A DNA stretch of 64,000 nt from Taibaiella lutea (GTDB lineage Bacteria > Bacteroidota > Bacteroidia > Chitinophagales > Chitinophagaceae). Below the pieces are notes generated by a model. The model ran no database searches, was not told where the DNA came from, and worked only from the letters and a program-made list of their open reading frames with translations. The position numbers were made by a program, and so were the translations under genes. Shown piece by piece: positions 1 through 9,148 of the stretch. The DNA lies in assembly GCF_008629695.1 (NCBI RefSeq), contig NZ_VWSH01000004.1, forward strand, positions 310,001 to 374,000, given 5' to 3'. Every line of letters starts with the position of its first letter. The first letter of the stretch is position 1.

Positions 1-1613
1 AAGGGGTGTACGATTTACTGGGAACCGTTTCTGCGCATATAGGTAATTATAACGACGGGGTGAAGTATGGGCTTATGGCCATTAAGTCAGCCGAGATGCT
101 TGGCGATACGAGTTTGTCTCTTTGTACTTATTACAACAGGCTTGGCCTGGCATACTCCGCTTTAAAAGATATGCCGCATGCAGGAAAATATTTTGACAAA
201 GCATTGGTTATTGCAAACAAATACAATGATACGGGTAGTATTTATACAGTGTCTTATAATATCTCGCTTGTGCTGCTCTGGTCTAAAAAACCAAAGGAAT
301 CACTGGATAATATAAACAGATTGATTAAAAAATATCCGGGTTTTGAAAAAGAAGAGCAGCCTGCAATAGCGAGTCTGATGTTGCCCATATACCAGGATCT
401 GAAGCTGTATAATAAAGCTGCAGTTTATTGCACCATATTGGAAAATTCTATTAATAAAGATTCCGGCAACATGACTTTTTATTCCAGGGCAATAGCCAAG
501 ATCATTTCTTTTTATATAGAGACGGGAAACTTACAAAAGGCTTCGTTTTATGTAAAAGCTTATGCCGCATACACCGGAAAGGAAAGCATGGGAGGCTCCA
601 GAATGAATTATAATATGCTTCAATTCAGGGTGGATTCTGCGATGGGAAATTATTTATCTGCCATCAGGCATTATCAGATTTATGCCGGCATCAAGGATTC
701 GTTGTTAGGGGAAACAAAAAGCCTGCAGATAAATCAATTGAATATTGAATACGAAACGGACAGGAAAGATAAAGATATATTATTGCTCAGGCAAGGAGCA
801 GCATTGCAAAAAAACAATTTAAGACATGTAACATTGATCAGGAACATAACTTTTGCCGGTGTGTTTTTATTGATCATTATTCTTTTCTTATTGTTCAACG
901 GATTCCGCAGAAAACAAAAAACAAATAACCTTTTACAAAGGCAGCAGAAAGAGATACATGATAAAAATAATGACCTGCAAAAGCTCGTAACAGAAAAAGA
1001 ATGGCTTATAAAGGAAATACATCACCGTGTGAAAAATAACCTGCACATGGTAGTAGGACTGCTGGCCAGCCAGACCGAATTTTTAAAAGGAAGGGAGGCT
1101 TTGTCTGCCATTACCGATAGTCAGAACAGGGTTTACGCCATGTCGCTTATTCATCAGAAACTTTATCAGACTGAAGAGTTGTCTTCTACGGACATGCCAT
1201 CTTATATTTTTGACCTTACCGAATACCTGAAAGGATGTTTTGATCAGGCATCGGAAATAGCATTCAGGTTAAATATCGCTCCCGTTGAATTTTCACTGGC
1301 ATATTCCGTACCGATTGGCCTTATTATAAATGAAGCTGTAACCAATGCTATTAAGTATGCTTTCCCCACAGGTAAAGGTATTATTGAAATAGGTTTGCAG
1401 CCTGTAAATGATTCCCGCTTCATGTTGTATATACAGGACAATGGTAAGGGCCTACCGGATGATTTCGATTTCAGGAAATGCTCTTCACTGGGCCTTACAC
1501 TGATAGAAGGACTCAGTACCGATATTGAAGGCAGTTTTAATTTAAGCAGCAGGAACGGAACAAGAGTTGAGATTGAATTTATGGATGAGGTGTCGAGGAA
1601 TGAAATGCACTAA
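1..1613 (+). CDS. TPR-containing sensor histidine kinase, HisKA_2 type (5' truncated)
   Basis: Partial gene: the frame is open to the window edge and the first possible start (GTG at 6) falls inside the TPR region, so the true start lies upstream. The visible N-terminal half is made of helical TPR-like repeats (for example around nt 130-240 and 250-420), followed by a single membrane segment (around nt 835-905, residues FLLIIILFLLF) and a short coiled coil. Next comes a HisKA_2 dimerisation/phosphoacceptor motif (EIHHRVKNNLHMVVGLL) and a C-terminal HATPase_c domain with an N-box (NEAVTNAIKYAF) and G-box (DNGKGLP; SLGLTLIEGL). It is probably an inner-membrane kinase with TPRs facing the periplasm. 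The sigma-54 type regulator follows 66 bp later and is the likely partner. Family assignment is firm; the signal sensed is unknown. Confidence 0.9.
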   Translation, partial: GVYDLLGTVSAHIGNYNDGVKYGLMAIKSAEMLGDTSLSLCTYYNRLGLAYSALKDMPHAGKYFDKALVIANKYNDTGSIYTVSYNISLVLLWSKKPKESLDNINRLIKKYPGFEKEEQPAIASLMLPIYQDLKLYNKAAVYCTILENSINKDSGNMTFYSRAIAKIISFYIETGNLQKASFYVKAYAAYTGKESMGGSRMNYNMLQFRVDSAMGNYLSAIRHYQIYAGIKDSLLGETKSLQINQLNIEYETDRKDKDILLLRQGAALQKNNLRHVTLIRNITFAGVFLLIIILFLLFNGFRRKQKTNNLLQRQQKEIHDKNNDLQKLVTEKEWLIKEIHHRVKNNLHMVVGLLASQTEFLKGREALSAITDSQNRVYAMSLIHQKLYQTEELSSTDMPSYIFDLTEYLKGCFDQASEIAFRLNIAPVEFSLAYSVPIGLIINEAVTNAIKYAFPTGKGIIEIGLQPVNDSRFMLYIQDNGKGLPDDFDFRKCSSLGLTLIEGLSTDIEGSFNLSSRNGTRVEIEFMDEVSRNEMH

Positions 1614-1679
1614 TCCGTCATTATTGTGAAGGATTGGGTGAGATTAAAATTTACATACCATTTTAATATTCATTTGAAA

Positions 1680-3626
1680 ATGAATCGTAAAGATAAAATA
1701 CTGATTGTAGAAGATCAGTTTGTTGAAGCAAACCATCTGCGTATCATGCTTAAGAATGCTGAATATGAAGTACAGAGTATTGCCCGTTCGGTTGCAGAAG
1801 CAAAGAAAGCAATTACAGTGCAGAAGCCGGATATGGTTTTGCTTGACATCCAGCTTGTAGGAAAAGAAACAGGTATCGATCTTGCCAAATATCTCCGGCA
1901 GGAGAATATAGGGTTTATCTACTTATCGGCCAATTCAAACGAAGAGATTCTCAATGCTGCCAAAGAAACGCATCCATTGGGTTTTCTGGTAAAACCCTTT
2001 CGTGAAAAGGATCTTTTAGTAACGCTGGAGATTGCAAAGTACCATCAGGAACATGGTTTGGAATCGTCTTTAAGAAAAGAGACATTCTTTCAAAAGCAAC
2101 TGAAAGAGCTGGAATTTCATTCACGGAACCGGAATGAATCCATGTTTAAAATCATACAATCATTACAGTCGTTGCTTCCATACGACTTTGCCATTGCCGT
2201 GCCTAAAAACAATAACAATAAGATTCAGGATGTAATCGGATTTTTACGAATCGGTTTTAATGAATACCAGACCATCGGCTTTGATGCATTTCAAATGATT
2301 ACCAACCTGAAAACGCATGAGCTTCAATCCTACTTTGAAAACGTAATTGCAGACAAAGGTGTCATGCTGTATAACGGCAAAGATTTTCAATCAATCTGTA
2401 AAGTGTCGGGGATGAAAAATGCGGTTGCAAAGTATTTTGACATGGCATCAAACCTGACCCTGCCCGTTCCGTTGCCCGGCAGCGGTCAAACCACTTTTTT
2501 CTTCACCTTCTTTAGCCGGAAAGCATTCGGATTTAATGAAGAGCATGTCCATCTCTGCGAACGCCTGCAATATCCGTTGGTAAATGCTATCGGCAATTTA
2601 TTAAAGGATATAGCATCTGCTCCTTTATTGAAATCTGATGCAGCATCTGCACATCATCCGGAAATAACGGATGGCTTTAACGGCATTATCGGCAGAAGTG
2701 CGCCGTTGCTCAAGGTCTTCGATTATATTACGCAAGTAGCTTCTGCAGATACAACGGTACTCATAACGGGCGAAAGCGGTACAGGCAAAGAACGGATTGC
2801 GGAAAGTATCCATGAAATGTCCGGCAGAAAAAACGGCCCCATGATTAAGCTGAACTGCGCTGCCTTGCCGTCCAACCTTATCGAATCAGAACTTTTCGGT
2901 CATGAAAAAGGTTCTTTTACAGGAGCAACGGAACGCAGGGTGGGGAGGTTTGAACAAGCAAATAACGGTACTTTGTTTCTGGATGAAATCGGCGAGATGG
3001 GGCTGGACATGCAATCGAAATTACTACGGGTGTTGCAGGAAAAGGAAATGGAGCGTGTGGGTGGCTCCGTGTCAATTAAAGTAAATGTCAGAATCATTGC
3101 TGCAACTAATCGCAACCTGGAGAAGGAAGTGGCTGAAGGCCGCTTCAGGCTTGATCTTTATTACAGGATAAATGTGTTTCCGATACAGCTTCCTCCGCTT
3201 CGTGACCGTAAAGAAGATTTGATATTACTTGTCAGGCATTTTATAAAACAGTATAATAAAAGAACGGGAAAGGATATTAAACATGTATCAGATACAGCAT
3301 TGCAAAGCCTTATGGCCTATCATTGGCCTGGCAATATACGGGAGCTGGAAAACCTTATAGAACGCAGCATCCTTCTCTCCAAAAGCGATGTAATTGAAGA
3401 CATTCCATTACCGGCCATAAAAGATATTAAAACGAAATTGCAGGATGAAGACTGGTACGTAAAGACAATTGAAGAAAATGAAAGGGAGCATATACTTGCA
3501 GTATTGAATAAGTGTATGGGAAGAATAAGAGGCTCCGGCGGCGCTGCTGAGATATTAGGTGTACCGCCGACTACACTGGCTTCAAAAATGAAGAAGTTAG
3601 GTATCAAAAGAGCATTCAGTATATGA
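1680..3626 (+). CDS. NtrC-family sigma-54-dependent response regulator
   Basis: Order of domains: receiver (about 1-120; acidic pair E11-D12, phosphoacceptor D56 in [10 protein letters not shown], conserved K in FLVKPF); a GAF-like middle region (about 150-320, weakly conserved); AAA+ sigma-54 activation domain with Walker A GESGTGKE at 364-371, sigma-54 contact loop GSFTGA at 411-416 (a GAFTGA variant) and Walker [11 protein letters not shown]-terminal Fis-type HTH ([18 protein letters not shown]). I use the ATG at 1680, because the upstream in-frame GTG (1626) would add a basic, non-homologous stretch before the receiver's first strand (KILIVED). It follows the HisKA_2 kinase on the same strand. 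It should activate sigma-54 promoters on phosphorylation; targets are not evident here. Confidence 0.93.
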   Translation: MNRKDKILIVEDQFVEANHLRIMLKNAEYEVQSIARSVAEAKKAITVQKPDMVLLDIQLVGKETGIDLAKYLRQENIGFIYLSANSNEEILNAAKETHPLGFLVKPFREKDLLVTLEIAKYHQEHGLESSLRKETFFQKQLKELEFHSRNRNESMFKIIQSLQSLLPYDFAIAVPKNNNNKIQDVIGFLRIGFNEYQTIGFDAFQMITNLKTHELQSYFENVIADKGVMLYNGKDFQSICKVSGMKNAVAKYFDMASNLTLPVPLPGSGQTTFFFTFFSRKAFGFNEEHVHLCERLQYPLVNAIGNLLKDIASAPLLKSDAASAHHPEITDGFNGIIGRSAPLLKVFDYITQVASADTTVLITGESGTGKERIAESIHEMSGRKNGPMIKLNCAALPSNLIESELFGHEKGSFTGATERRVGRFEQANNGTLFLDEIGEMGLDMQSKLLRVLQEKEMERVGGSVSIKVNVRIIAATNRNLEKEVAEGRFRLDLYYRINVFPIQLPPLRDRKEDLILLVRHFIKQYNKRTGKDIKHVSDTALQSLMAYHWPGNIRELENLIERSILLSKSDVIEDIPLPAIKDIKTKLQDEDWYVKTIEENEREHILAVLNKCMGRIRGSGGAAEILGVPPTTLASKMKKLGIKRAFSI

Positions 3627-3712
3627 TGCAACGAAGACAAAATATAACACTTCCTGCACAAAGAACTCTTTACCGGAAAATGGTGGCGGATGCAATATTG
3701 AACTGGCAGAAC

Positions 3713-6022
3713 TTATTTCATTAGTATTACATCGCCTTTCAGGCTTTGCTTTTGTAAGGCATCTGTGTATTCCATATACCAATAGTAAGTACCCATATCT
3801 GCGAGCCTGCCATTGGAATAATGACCGTCCCAGCCTTTTAATGCGGCACTGCCATTGGCGCTCCATATTTTGTTGCCCCAGCGGTCATAAACAGCAAAAC
3901 GCTGAATAGCAATATCGCTGCCCCAGATAACCGGCGCAAAAAAGTCGTTTAGCCCGTCAGCATTGGGACTAAAAGCATTGGGGAAATGCAGCAGCGGTTT
4001 TACTGGAATAGTAATAGTGGCTGTGTCGGTACAATGATATGTTGATGATTGCCCTGTTGCAATATAAGTTCTGGTAGTATCAGCCTGCAATGCCTGGCTT
4101 AAAGCTTGTTGCTGAGGAAAAAGGCTTTCGGGGAACCATGCCGAAACAGTATATGGTTCTGTTGCAGACGTCTGCAGCTGTATGTTTTCTTTAAAATCCG
4201 GAAAATCTTTATCTGCACTAAGCTGCAGGTTAAATTCACGGATATGAATACTTGCCGTGGCCGTATCCGAACAGGAAGCATTTGTTGCTACTAACATTAC
4301 TTCATAGGTGCCGGACTGATTATATATATGTTCCGGTGTCGCACCTGTTTCTTGTCCCGCATCGCCGAAATACCATTGAAGCAGGGTATAAGGAGCTGTA
4401 GTTGTACTTGTATAAACAACAGGTTCTCCAACGCAAAAAAGATTGCCGCTTTCAAAGGAAGCATGGGGAGCAGGCAATAAGGGTATATTCAGTTGTAAAA
4501 CAGTATCGCATCCGTCAGTTGTAGCGATCTTTAAACTGTAATTGCCATCCATAATAGCAGACAACTGAAAACCTGCATTACCATAGTATTCAGTCAGTAA
4601 ATTACCTGCAGCGTCACTCCATGAATAATGGTAAGTAGTGGTATCTCCGGCTTGCTGGCTGAAAGCTATGCTGCCATTCTGCTGCCCGTCGCAGTTGCCT
4701 TTCAGGAGGCTAAGTTGCGGAAATAAGGGTTTGGGCAGTATCAGGAAAGTATCGGTAAAATAACTGCACAGATAATGGTACCTCAATACATAGGTGCCGG
4801 GTTGTGCTACCGTCCGCGATGATGATGTGCTGCCGTTGTTCCACACGTAATCTATACCCGAATTAAAAGGTGATAATACAACGCTGTCGGCACAAAGATG
4901 CCTTATATACCGGTTGCTTATAGAATCGCGCCTGAAGGAAACATTGTAATTAGGCAGCCCGTAAACATCTATCGAATCCAGTTGCAGCGCATTGGCATTG
5001 AACTGGCAGGCCGCGCCTGCAAGATTTGGGTAATCAATGCTCGACACTATATCCGATGCCAGATGGGGAATATAAATCTTTCCGTCAGGGGCAATACGTA
5101 TTGCTGCCGCCATCATACTTGAAACAGACACCACAGAATTCTGAATAGCTGTTATGGTGGGTTGTGTTATATCAAACTGCTTTATACCGTTACCGATAGA
5201 CGCGGTATATAGTTTGGTATTGTCAGGAGAAAAAGAAAGGCCGTAATAGGAATCGGGGTAAGGGCTTGTGGTGGAAGGTACAAACCTTGGATTGGAAACC
5301 AGCCCCGTTGTTGCATCAAAATCGTATAGCTCAAAAGCAGTCTGCACCGCAGCTGCCATTTTGGTGCGATCAGGTGAAATTACAAGATAGCCGTATATGT
5401 AATTTCCCGCCGAACCGCTGCCTACAGCGGATATTACGGGTACAGGATTAAGCCCTGCGGCAGTAATATGAAATGCTTTGTATTGCATATACGCAGATCG
5501 TAACATTAGCCAGGCATCACAATTATTGCCTGCGGCTACTGTCATCTTTTCCGTCATATAGCTGTCCACAAGGATGGTTTTTTGCGAAGGTATCACATCG
5601 CCGAAACCACTATTGAGCGACATGTCCACAATACTGTAATACAATTTCGCGTCTTCAACATTGCCATCCCGGAGAGAAAAAACGTAATACTTACTATCAC
5701 TACCCGGCATTTTAACAATAGCGGCCTGTTGCGTAGTGGTGGGAGTACCACCCAACACAGGCATAATGCCTGCACCATTGGGCATTATCTGATGGTTCCG
5801 GTCCCATATATCAATGCCTTGAGTGTAGAATAGCAATTGGCCGTTTTCATCGCATATAGAAGCGGTGCCTTCATAGCCTGTTATGGCTGTCGTTATAGCG
5901 GAGGGTGGAGTAGTATTGAAATTTATGCCCGCATGAGTTCCGAAGACCCATACTTTGTCATCATTTTGCGAAAAGGCACAAAAGGAGCATGCAATAAAAA
6001 AAAGCAGTATAAAATGTTTCAT
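3713..6022 (-). CDS. Secreted PKD-domain protein with T9SS type B (CHU_C) sorting domain
   Basis: 769 residues. Residues 1-18 form a signal peptide (hydrophobic LLFFIACSFCAF, cleavage near FSQ). The N-terminal half (about 25-370) has repeated strand-rich units resembling a beta-propeller (phrases such as LSFSPDNTKLYTASIG and IRIAPDGKIYIPH). A PKD domain follows around 530-605 (WYFGDAG...TPEHIYNQSGTYEVMLVA). The C-terminus from about 681 is the gliding-motility/CHU_C type B sorting domain (NAFSPNADGLNDFF, VYDRWGNKIW, GWDGHYSNGRLADMGTYYWY, KGDVILMK). It should be exported by Sec, then crossed over the outer membrane by T9SS and displayed or released. It is monocistronic, with its 3' end facing the sigma-54 regulator. 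Ligand or role is unknown. Confidence 0.92.
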   Translation of the reverse strand: MKHFILLFFIACSFCAFSQNDDKVWVFGTHAGINFNTTPPSAITTAITGYEGTASICDENGQLLFYTQGIDIWDRNHQIMPNGAGIMPVLGGTPTTTQQAAIVKMPGSDSKYYVFSLRDGNVEDAKLYYSIVDMSLNSGFGDVIPSQKTILVDSYMTEKMTVAAGNNCDAWLMLRSAYMQYKAFHITAAGLNPVPVISAVGSGSAGNYIYGYLVISPDRTKMAAAVQTAFELYDFDATTGLVSNPRFVPSTTSPYPDSYYGLSFSPDNTKLYTASIGNGIKQFDITQPTITAIQNSVVSVSSMMAAAIRIAPDGKIYIPHLASDIVSSIDYPNLAGAACQFNANALQLDSIDVYGLPNYNVSFRRDSISNRYIRHLCADSVVLSPFNSGIDYVWNNGSTSSSRTVAQPGTYVLRYHYLCSYFTDTFLILPKPLFPQLSLLKGNCDGQQNGSIAFSQQAGDTTTYHYSWSDAAGNLLTEYYGNAGFQLSAIMDGNYSLKIATTDGCDTVLQLNIPLLPAPHASFESGNLFCVGEPVVYTSTTTAPYTLLQWYFGDAGQETGATPEHIYNQSGTYEVMLVATNASCSDTATASIHIREFNLQLSADKDFPDFKENIQLQTSATEPYTVSAWFPESLFPQQQALSQALQADTTRTYIATGQSSTYHCTDTATITIPVKPLLHFPNAFSPNADGLNDFFAPVIWGSDIAIQRFAVYDRWGNKIWSANGSAALKGWDGHYSNGRLADMGTYYWYMEYTDALQKQSLKGDVILMK

Positions 6023-6046
6023 CGTGGCGGTCTATTGGCAATGAAT

Positions 6047-6069
6047 TGCAATATAAGTATTTTATTGCA
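6047..6069. promoter_or_regulatory. Small inverted repeat in the leader of the PKD/T9SS gene
   Basis: TGCAATA at 6047-6053 and TATTGCA at 6063-6069 form a perfect 7-bp inverted repeat with a 9-nt spacer, 25-47 nt upstream of the minus-strand ATG (6022). It could be a leader hairpin or operator; chance occurrence in AT-rich DNA is possible. Confidence 0.3.
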
Positions 6070-6166
6070 TTTATGTTACGGTAGCTTATGATGAAATGCG
6101 CTGTTATCAATAACAATTATATCATTACAAGGCTATGAAATAACTTATTCACACAAAAAGATTAAC

Positions 6167-6342
6167 TTATTTGAGAATATAATTCATTTATTTGAGAATT
6201 AAATTAATTTATTTGATAATTTAATTAACTTATTTGATACTAAAACTGACAGACTTGTTAATTTAATTCACTTATTTGACAATTATTTTAACTTATTTGA
6301 CAATTAAATTCATTTATTTGTTAATAAAATTCATTTATTTGA
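6167..6342. repeat. 21-bp phased tandem array, nine units (core TTATTTGA)
   Basis: The octamer TTATTTGA starts at 6167, 6188, 6209, 6230, 6272, 6293 and 6335, and as TTATTTGT at 6314. A decayed unit (AGACTTGT) sits at the expected 6251. Every interval is exactly 21 bp (42 across the decayed unit). The intervening bases are also related (consensus about GANAATTAAATTNA). In one frame the array reads as a heptapeptide series (I-N/H-L-F-E/D-N-x) broken by two TAA stops, so it is not a present-day gene. The array lies in the gap between the divergent PKD/T9SS gene and the SDR gene. Function unknown. Confidence 0.85.
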
Positions 6343-6580
6343 GAATAAAAGTATCATATTGATTAATTATAGCAGCTTATCAGGTTAACAATGCCTGATA
6401 TTCCTATGTTTTTTATCTCATTTAATAATGGTTTGAGATCATTGCTTTATGGGATGGATACTGATGTTGCCATTGGTTTTATTAATGAAATTATAAAGTG
6501 TATTTCCCTCAACAACCCTTTCCTATAGATGCTTGTTGTAATATTTAACACTGATCATCATTTCATTCAAATACAGCCGT
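6343..6580. other. Gene-free remainder of the 558-bp intergenic region
   Basis: AT-rich sequence between the 21-bp array and the SDR start. No open frame with a plausible start, no clear hairpin and no consensus TAnnTTTG element was seen close to the SDR gene. Confidence 0.5.
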
Positions 6581-7465
6581 ATGAAAACGAAACATTCAAC
6601 TATAAAATATCCAAAGCCGCCTTTTACCAATCAGCGGAAAATCGCCGTTCCGGGCACGGAAAAGGAGATGAATCCTAAAGTTAACCACGGCGAAAAAACA
6701 TATAAAGGCAACGACAGGCTTAAAGACAAAGTGGCTATCATTACCGGTGCGGATTCCGGTATCGGCAGGGCGGTTGCCATTGCTTATGCAAGGGAAGGCG
6801 CTGATGTAGTGGTATGTTACGGATACAGGATTGAAGAAGAGGATGCACGGGAAACGGCGAAATGGGTAAAACAGGCAGGACGCAAGGCATTACTTATTGA
6901 AAGCGATATCCGGTCGGAAGACAATTGCAGGGAAATAATAGATGCCGCCATGAAGGAGTTCGGTAAAATTGATATACTGATCAATAATGCGGCTTATCAA
7001 ATGGCGCATTTGTCTTTACAGGAAATTACGACAGAGGATTTGAAACATACATTTGAAACAAATGTCTTTGGCATGTTCTATTTATGCAAGGCCGCAGAAA
7101 AGCATTTGAAACCCGGCAGCTGCATCATCAATACAGCCTCGGTAAATTCTTACGATCCTAATGTGATTTTACTGGATTATGCCGCTACAAAGGGTGCTAT
7201 TCAGAATTTCACCGCCAATCTTGCACAGATGTATGCAGAGCAGGGTACAGGCGTAAGAGTTAATGCTATTGCGCCCGGGCCTGTATGGACACCATTGATT
7301 CCTTCTACCATGCCTAATGCCAAACATTTCGGTAAAAAATATCCTTTGAAGCGTCCTGCACAACCTGCCGAGCTTGCACCTGCTTATGTATTTCTTGCCT
7401 GCAGTGAATGCAGTTATGTTTCCGGTGCAACTATTCCTGTAACAGGCGGTAAGGTCGCCTTCTGA
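6581..7465 (+). CDS. SDR-family oxidoreductase (general stress protein 39-like)
   Basis: 294 residues. Classical short-chain dehydrogenase with an N-terminal extension of about 45 residues typical of the YdaD/YhdF (GSP39) group (KPPFTNQRKIAVPGTEKEM). It has the nucleotide-binding motif TGADSGIG at 55-62, the NNAAY motif, and a catalytic triad of S187 (NTASVNSY), Y200 and K204 (DYAATKGA). PGPVWTPLIPSTM and the C-terminal YVSGATIPVTGG also match the group. It is predicted to be a cytosolic NAD(P)-dependent reductase; the substrate is unknown. Ku follows after 24 bp, so the two may be co-transcribed, consistent with a stress or stationary-phase role (inference from context). Confidence 0.9.
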   Translation: MKTKHSTIKYPKPPFTNQRKIAVPGTEKEMNPKVNHGEKTYKGNDRLKDKVAIITGADSGIGRAVAIAYAREGADVVVCYGYRIEEEDARETAKWVKQAGRKALLIESDIRSEDNCREIIDAAMKEFGKIDILINNAAYQMAHLSLQEITTEDLKHTFETNVFGMFYLCKAAEKHLKPGSCIINTASVNSYDPNVILLDYAATKGAIQNFTANLAQMYAEQGTGVRVNAIAPGPVWTPLIPSTMPNAKHFGKKYPLKRPAQPAELAPAYVFLACSECSYVSGATIPVTGGKVAF

Positions 7466-7489
7466 TTGTTTATGCTAAAAAATTAAATT

Positions 7490-8353
7490 ATGGCAAGGTC
7501 GTTATGGACAGGTACAATAGCTTTCGGGCTTGTAAATATCAACGTAAAATTGTTCAGCGCTATCCAGGATTCTTCTCTGGATTTTGATATGCTGGACGAA
7601 AAAGACAAGCAGCGCATCCGTTATAAAAGAGTAAACGAAAAGACGGATAAGGAGGTGAAGTGGGAAAAGATTGTGAAAGGTTACAAATTAAATGATAGTT
7701 ATGTAATTCTCGACCAGAAAGACTTTGAAAGCGCTGCAGCCGAAAAGAGCAAACAGATTAATATCACTTCTTTTGTAAAGGAAGATGAAATTGATACGAT
7801 TTTCTATGAAACTTTTTATTACCTGGAGCCGGGAAAGACGGATAGTAAGCCATATGCTTTACTTAGGGATGCCATGATAAAAACGAAAATGGTGGGCATG
7901 GGTTCCTTTGTAATGCGGAACAAAGAAGTGCTTTGTGTTATCAAGGTTTTTAAAAATGCATTGATACTTTGCAAAATTCATTTTGAGGAAGAGATAAGGC
8001 CATTGGATGATTACAAGATTCCTGCCGCAAGCTATAAGGTAAGCCCTGCGGAAATAAAAATGGCAACATCTTTGATAGATGCCATGCAGGCCGATTTTGA
8101 CATCAGCAGCTTCAAGGATGAATACACGGAAAACCTGCTGAAACTTATAAAACGAAAAGCTAAGGGCAAAAAATATGAAGCGCCTAAACCGGTGGAACGC
8201 AAATTACCGGGTGATGTTTCTACTTTGCTGGATCAATTAAAGGCAAGCCTTGCGGGTTCTTCAACGAAAACAAAAGCCGCTGCGCCGGTAAAGAAAACGG
8301 TTAAGAAAGCCATATCAAAAACAGCCGTCAAACGCAGGCGTAAAAAGGTATAA
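7490..8353 (+). CDS. ku: Ku protein, DNA end-binding (NHEJ)
   Basis: 287 residues. Bacterial Ku beginning MARSLWTGTIAFGLVNINVKL, with the Ku-core signatures YKRVNEKTDKEV, YETFYYLEPGK, YALLRDAMIKTKMVGMGSFVMR and an inner strand ILCKIHFEEEIRPLDDY. Bacterial Ku forms a homodimeric ring that threads onto double-strand breaks and recruits LigD for non-homologous end joining. After about residue 235 there is a low-complexity Lys/Ala/Pro tail ending in KRRRKKV; such basic tails in other Ku proteins bind DNA. No ligD is visible in the window. It is co-directional with the SDR stress gene and is followed by a strong terminator. Confidence 0.95.
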   Translation: MARSLWTGTIAFGLVNINVKLFSAIQDSSLDFDMLDEKDKQRIRYKRVNEKTDKEVKWEKIVKGYKLNDSYVILDQKDFESAAAEKSKQINITSFVKEDEIDTIFYETFYYLEPGKTDSKPYALLRDAMIKTKMVGMGSFVMRNKEVLCVIKVFKNALILCKIHFEEEIRPLDDYKIPAASYKVSPAEIKMATSLIDAMQADFDISSFKDEYTENLLKLIKRKAKGKKYEAPKPVERKLPGDVSTLLDQLKASLAGSSTKTKAAAPVKKTVKKAISKTAVKRRRKKV

Positions 8354-8405
8354 TTGGTTTATTTATTTAAACTGAAAATAAAAGTCACACTATGTTGTGG
8401 CAGTA

Positions 8406-8444
8406 AAAGTTTGCCGGTTTTGTTAACGGGCAAACTTTTTATTT
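8406..8444 (+). terminator. Intrinsic terminator after ku
   Basis: Perfect 10-bp stem AAAGTTTGCC (8406-8415) / GGCAAACTTT (8429-8438), 13-nt loop, followed by a T-rich tail. It lies 52 bp after the ku stop. Confidence 0.85.
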
Positions 8445-8484
8445 AAAAGTAAAATATAGTCCCGTAGAAATATATCATTTTCAT

Positions 8485-8492
8485 TAAATTTG
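8485..8492 (+). promoter_or_regulatory. Bacteroidota -7 promoter element for gtrA-like gene
   Basis: TAAATTTG matches TAnnTTTG. It overlaps the upstream TTG (8490) that could otherwise be read as the start codon, so translation must begin downstream; the in-frame GTG at 8514 is the first suitable candidate. Confidence 0.6.
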
Positions 8493-8513
8493 CGGCCTCG
8501 TGAAACTTTCTTT

Positions 8514-9068
8514 GTGAAACACTATTCTAAAAGCCGCAAAATAGCATTCGTTAGAGATACCATTATTGGTATCATTGATTTTTTTTACCCCCTGGCTAAG
8601 AGGTGGGTACCTGTGCAGACATTCAGGTATATAGCCTGCGGCGGAAGTGTAACGGTATTGGGTTTACTGGTTTATTTTTTAAGCTATAATTATTTGTTCA
8701 AAACTGAATTCATTTACGTTGACGGCATTCAGGTAAACAGGTATATTGCTGCTTATATTGTGTCTTTTTGCGTCAGCTTTCCGATAGGTTTTTTTCTGAG
8801 CAAATTTGTAGTTTTTCAGGAGTCGCATTTAAAAGGAAGGGTGCAATTATTCAGGTTTGCAACTTTACAGGGCATCAATATCGGGCTGAATTATGTATTG
8901 CTTCACTTTTTTGCCGGTTTTTGCGGTTTCTGGGCAACACCATCCCAAACATTGACAACTGCATTACTGGCCGTTTTCAGTTATTTCTTTCAAAGACATA
9001 TTTCGTTCCGTACAAAGAAAGACCCGGAGATTGTCGGTATTCCTGCAATTGAAGAAGAAAAAGGGTAA
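8514..9068 (+). CDS. GtrA-family membrane protein
   Basis: About 184 residues from the GTG at 8514 (the TTG at 8490 lies inside a promoter element). GtrA-like fold: motif FRYIACGGSVTVLGLLVYF at the first membrane helix, four hydrophobic segments in all (around nt 8630-8700, 8740-8800, 8855-8920 and 8950-8995), and a C-terminal NYVLLHFFAGFCGFW...FSYFFQRHISFR that matches the family's NF-x(n)-R-x-VF ending in degenerate form. Family members are thought to flip polyprenyl-linked sugars or support cell-surface polysaccharide synthesis. No glycosyltransferase neighbour supports a specific role here. It converges with pyrF at a shared bidirectional hairpin. Confidence 0.82.
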   Translation: MKHYSKSRKIAFVRDTIIGIIDFFYPLAKRWVPVQTFRYIACGGSVTVLGLLVYFLSYNYLFKTEFIYVDGIQVNRYIAAYIVSFCVSFPIGFFLSKFVVFQESHLKGRVQLFRFATLQGINIGLNYVLLHFFAGFCGFWATPSQTLTTALLAVFSYFFQRHISFRTKKDPEIVGIPAIEEEKG

Positions 9069-9100
9069 TTGTATTTTTATTTCTATTGAATTATCATAAA

Positions 9101-9127
9101 AAAGGAACCACTATAAATGGTTCCTTT
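9101..9127. terminator. Bidirectional terminator between gtrA-like gene and pyrF
   Basis: Perfect 10-bp stem AAAGGAACCA (9101-9110) / TGGTTCCTTT (9118-9127), 7-nt loop, with A-rich and T-rich flanks. It serves the convergent genes on both strands. Confidence 0.85.
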
Positions 9128-9148
9128 GCTGTTTTGATTTGAAGAAGC

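Noticed and set aside
1626-1679. GTG start for the sigma-54 regulator
   Set aside because: Adds 18 residues unlike any receiver N-terminus; the ATG at 1680 is directly in front of the first receiver strand.
6161-6355. Reading the 21-bp array as a repetitive protein gene
   Set aside because: Two in-frame stop codons, no start codon in register and a decayed central unit; treated as non-coding repeat.
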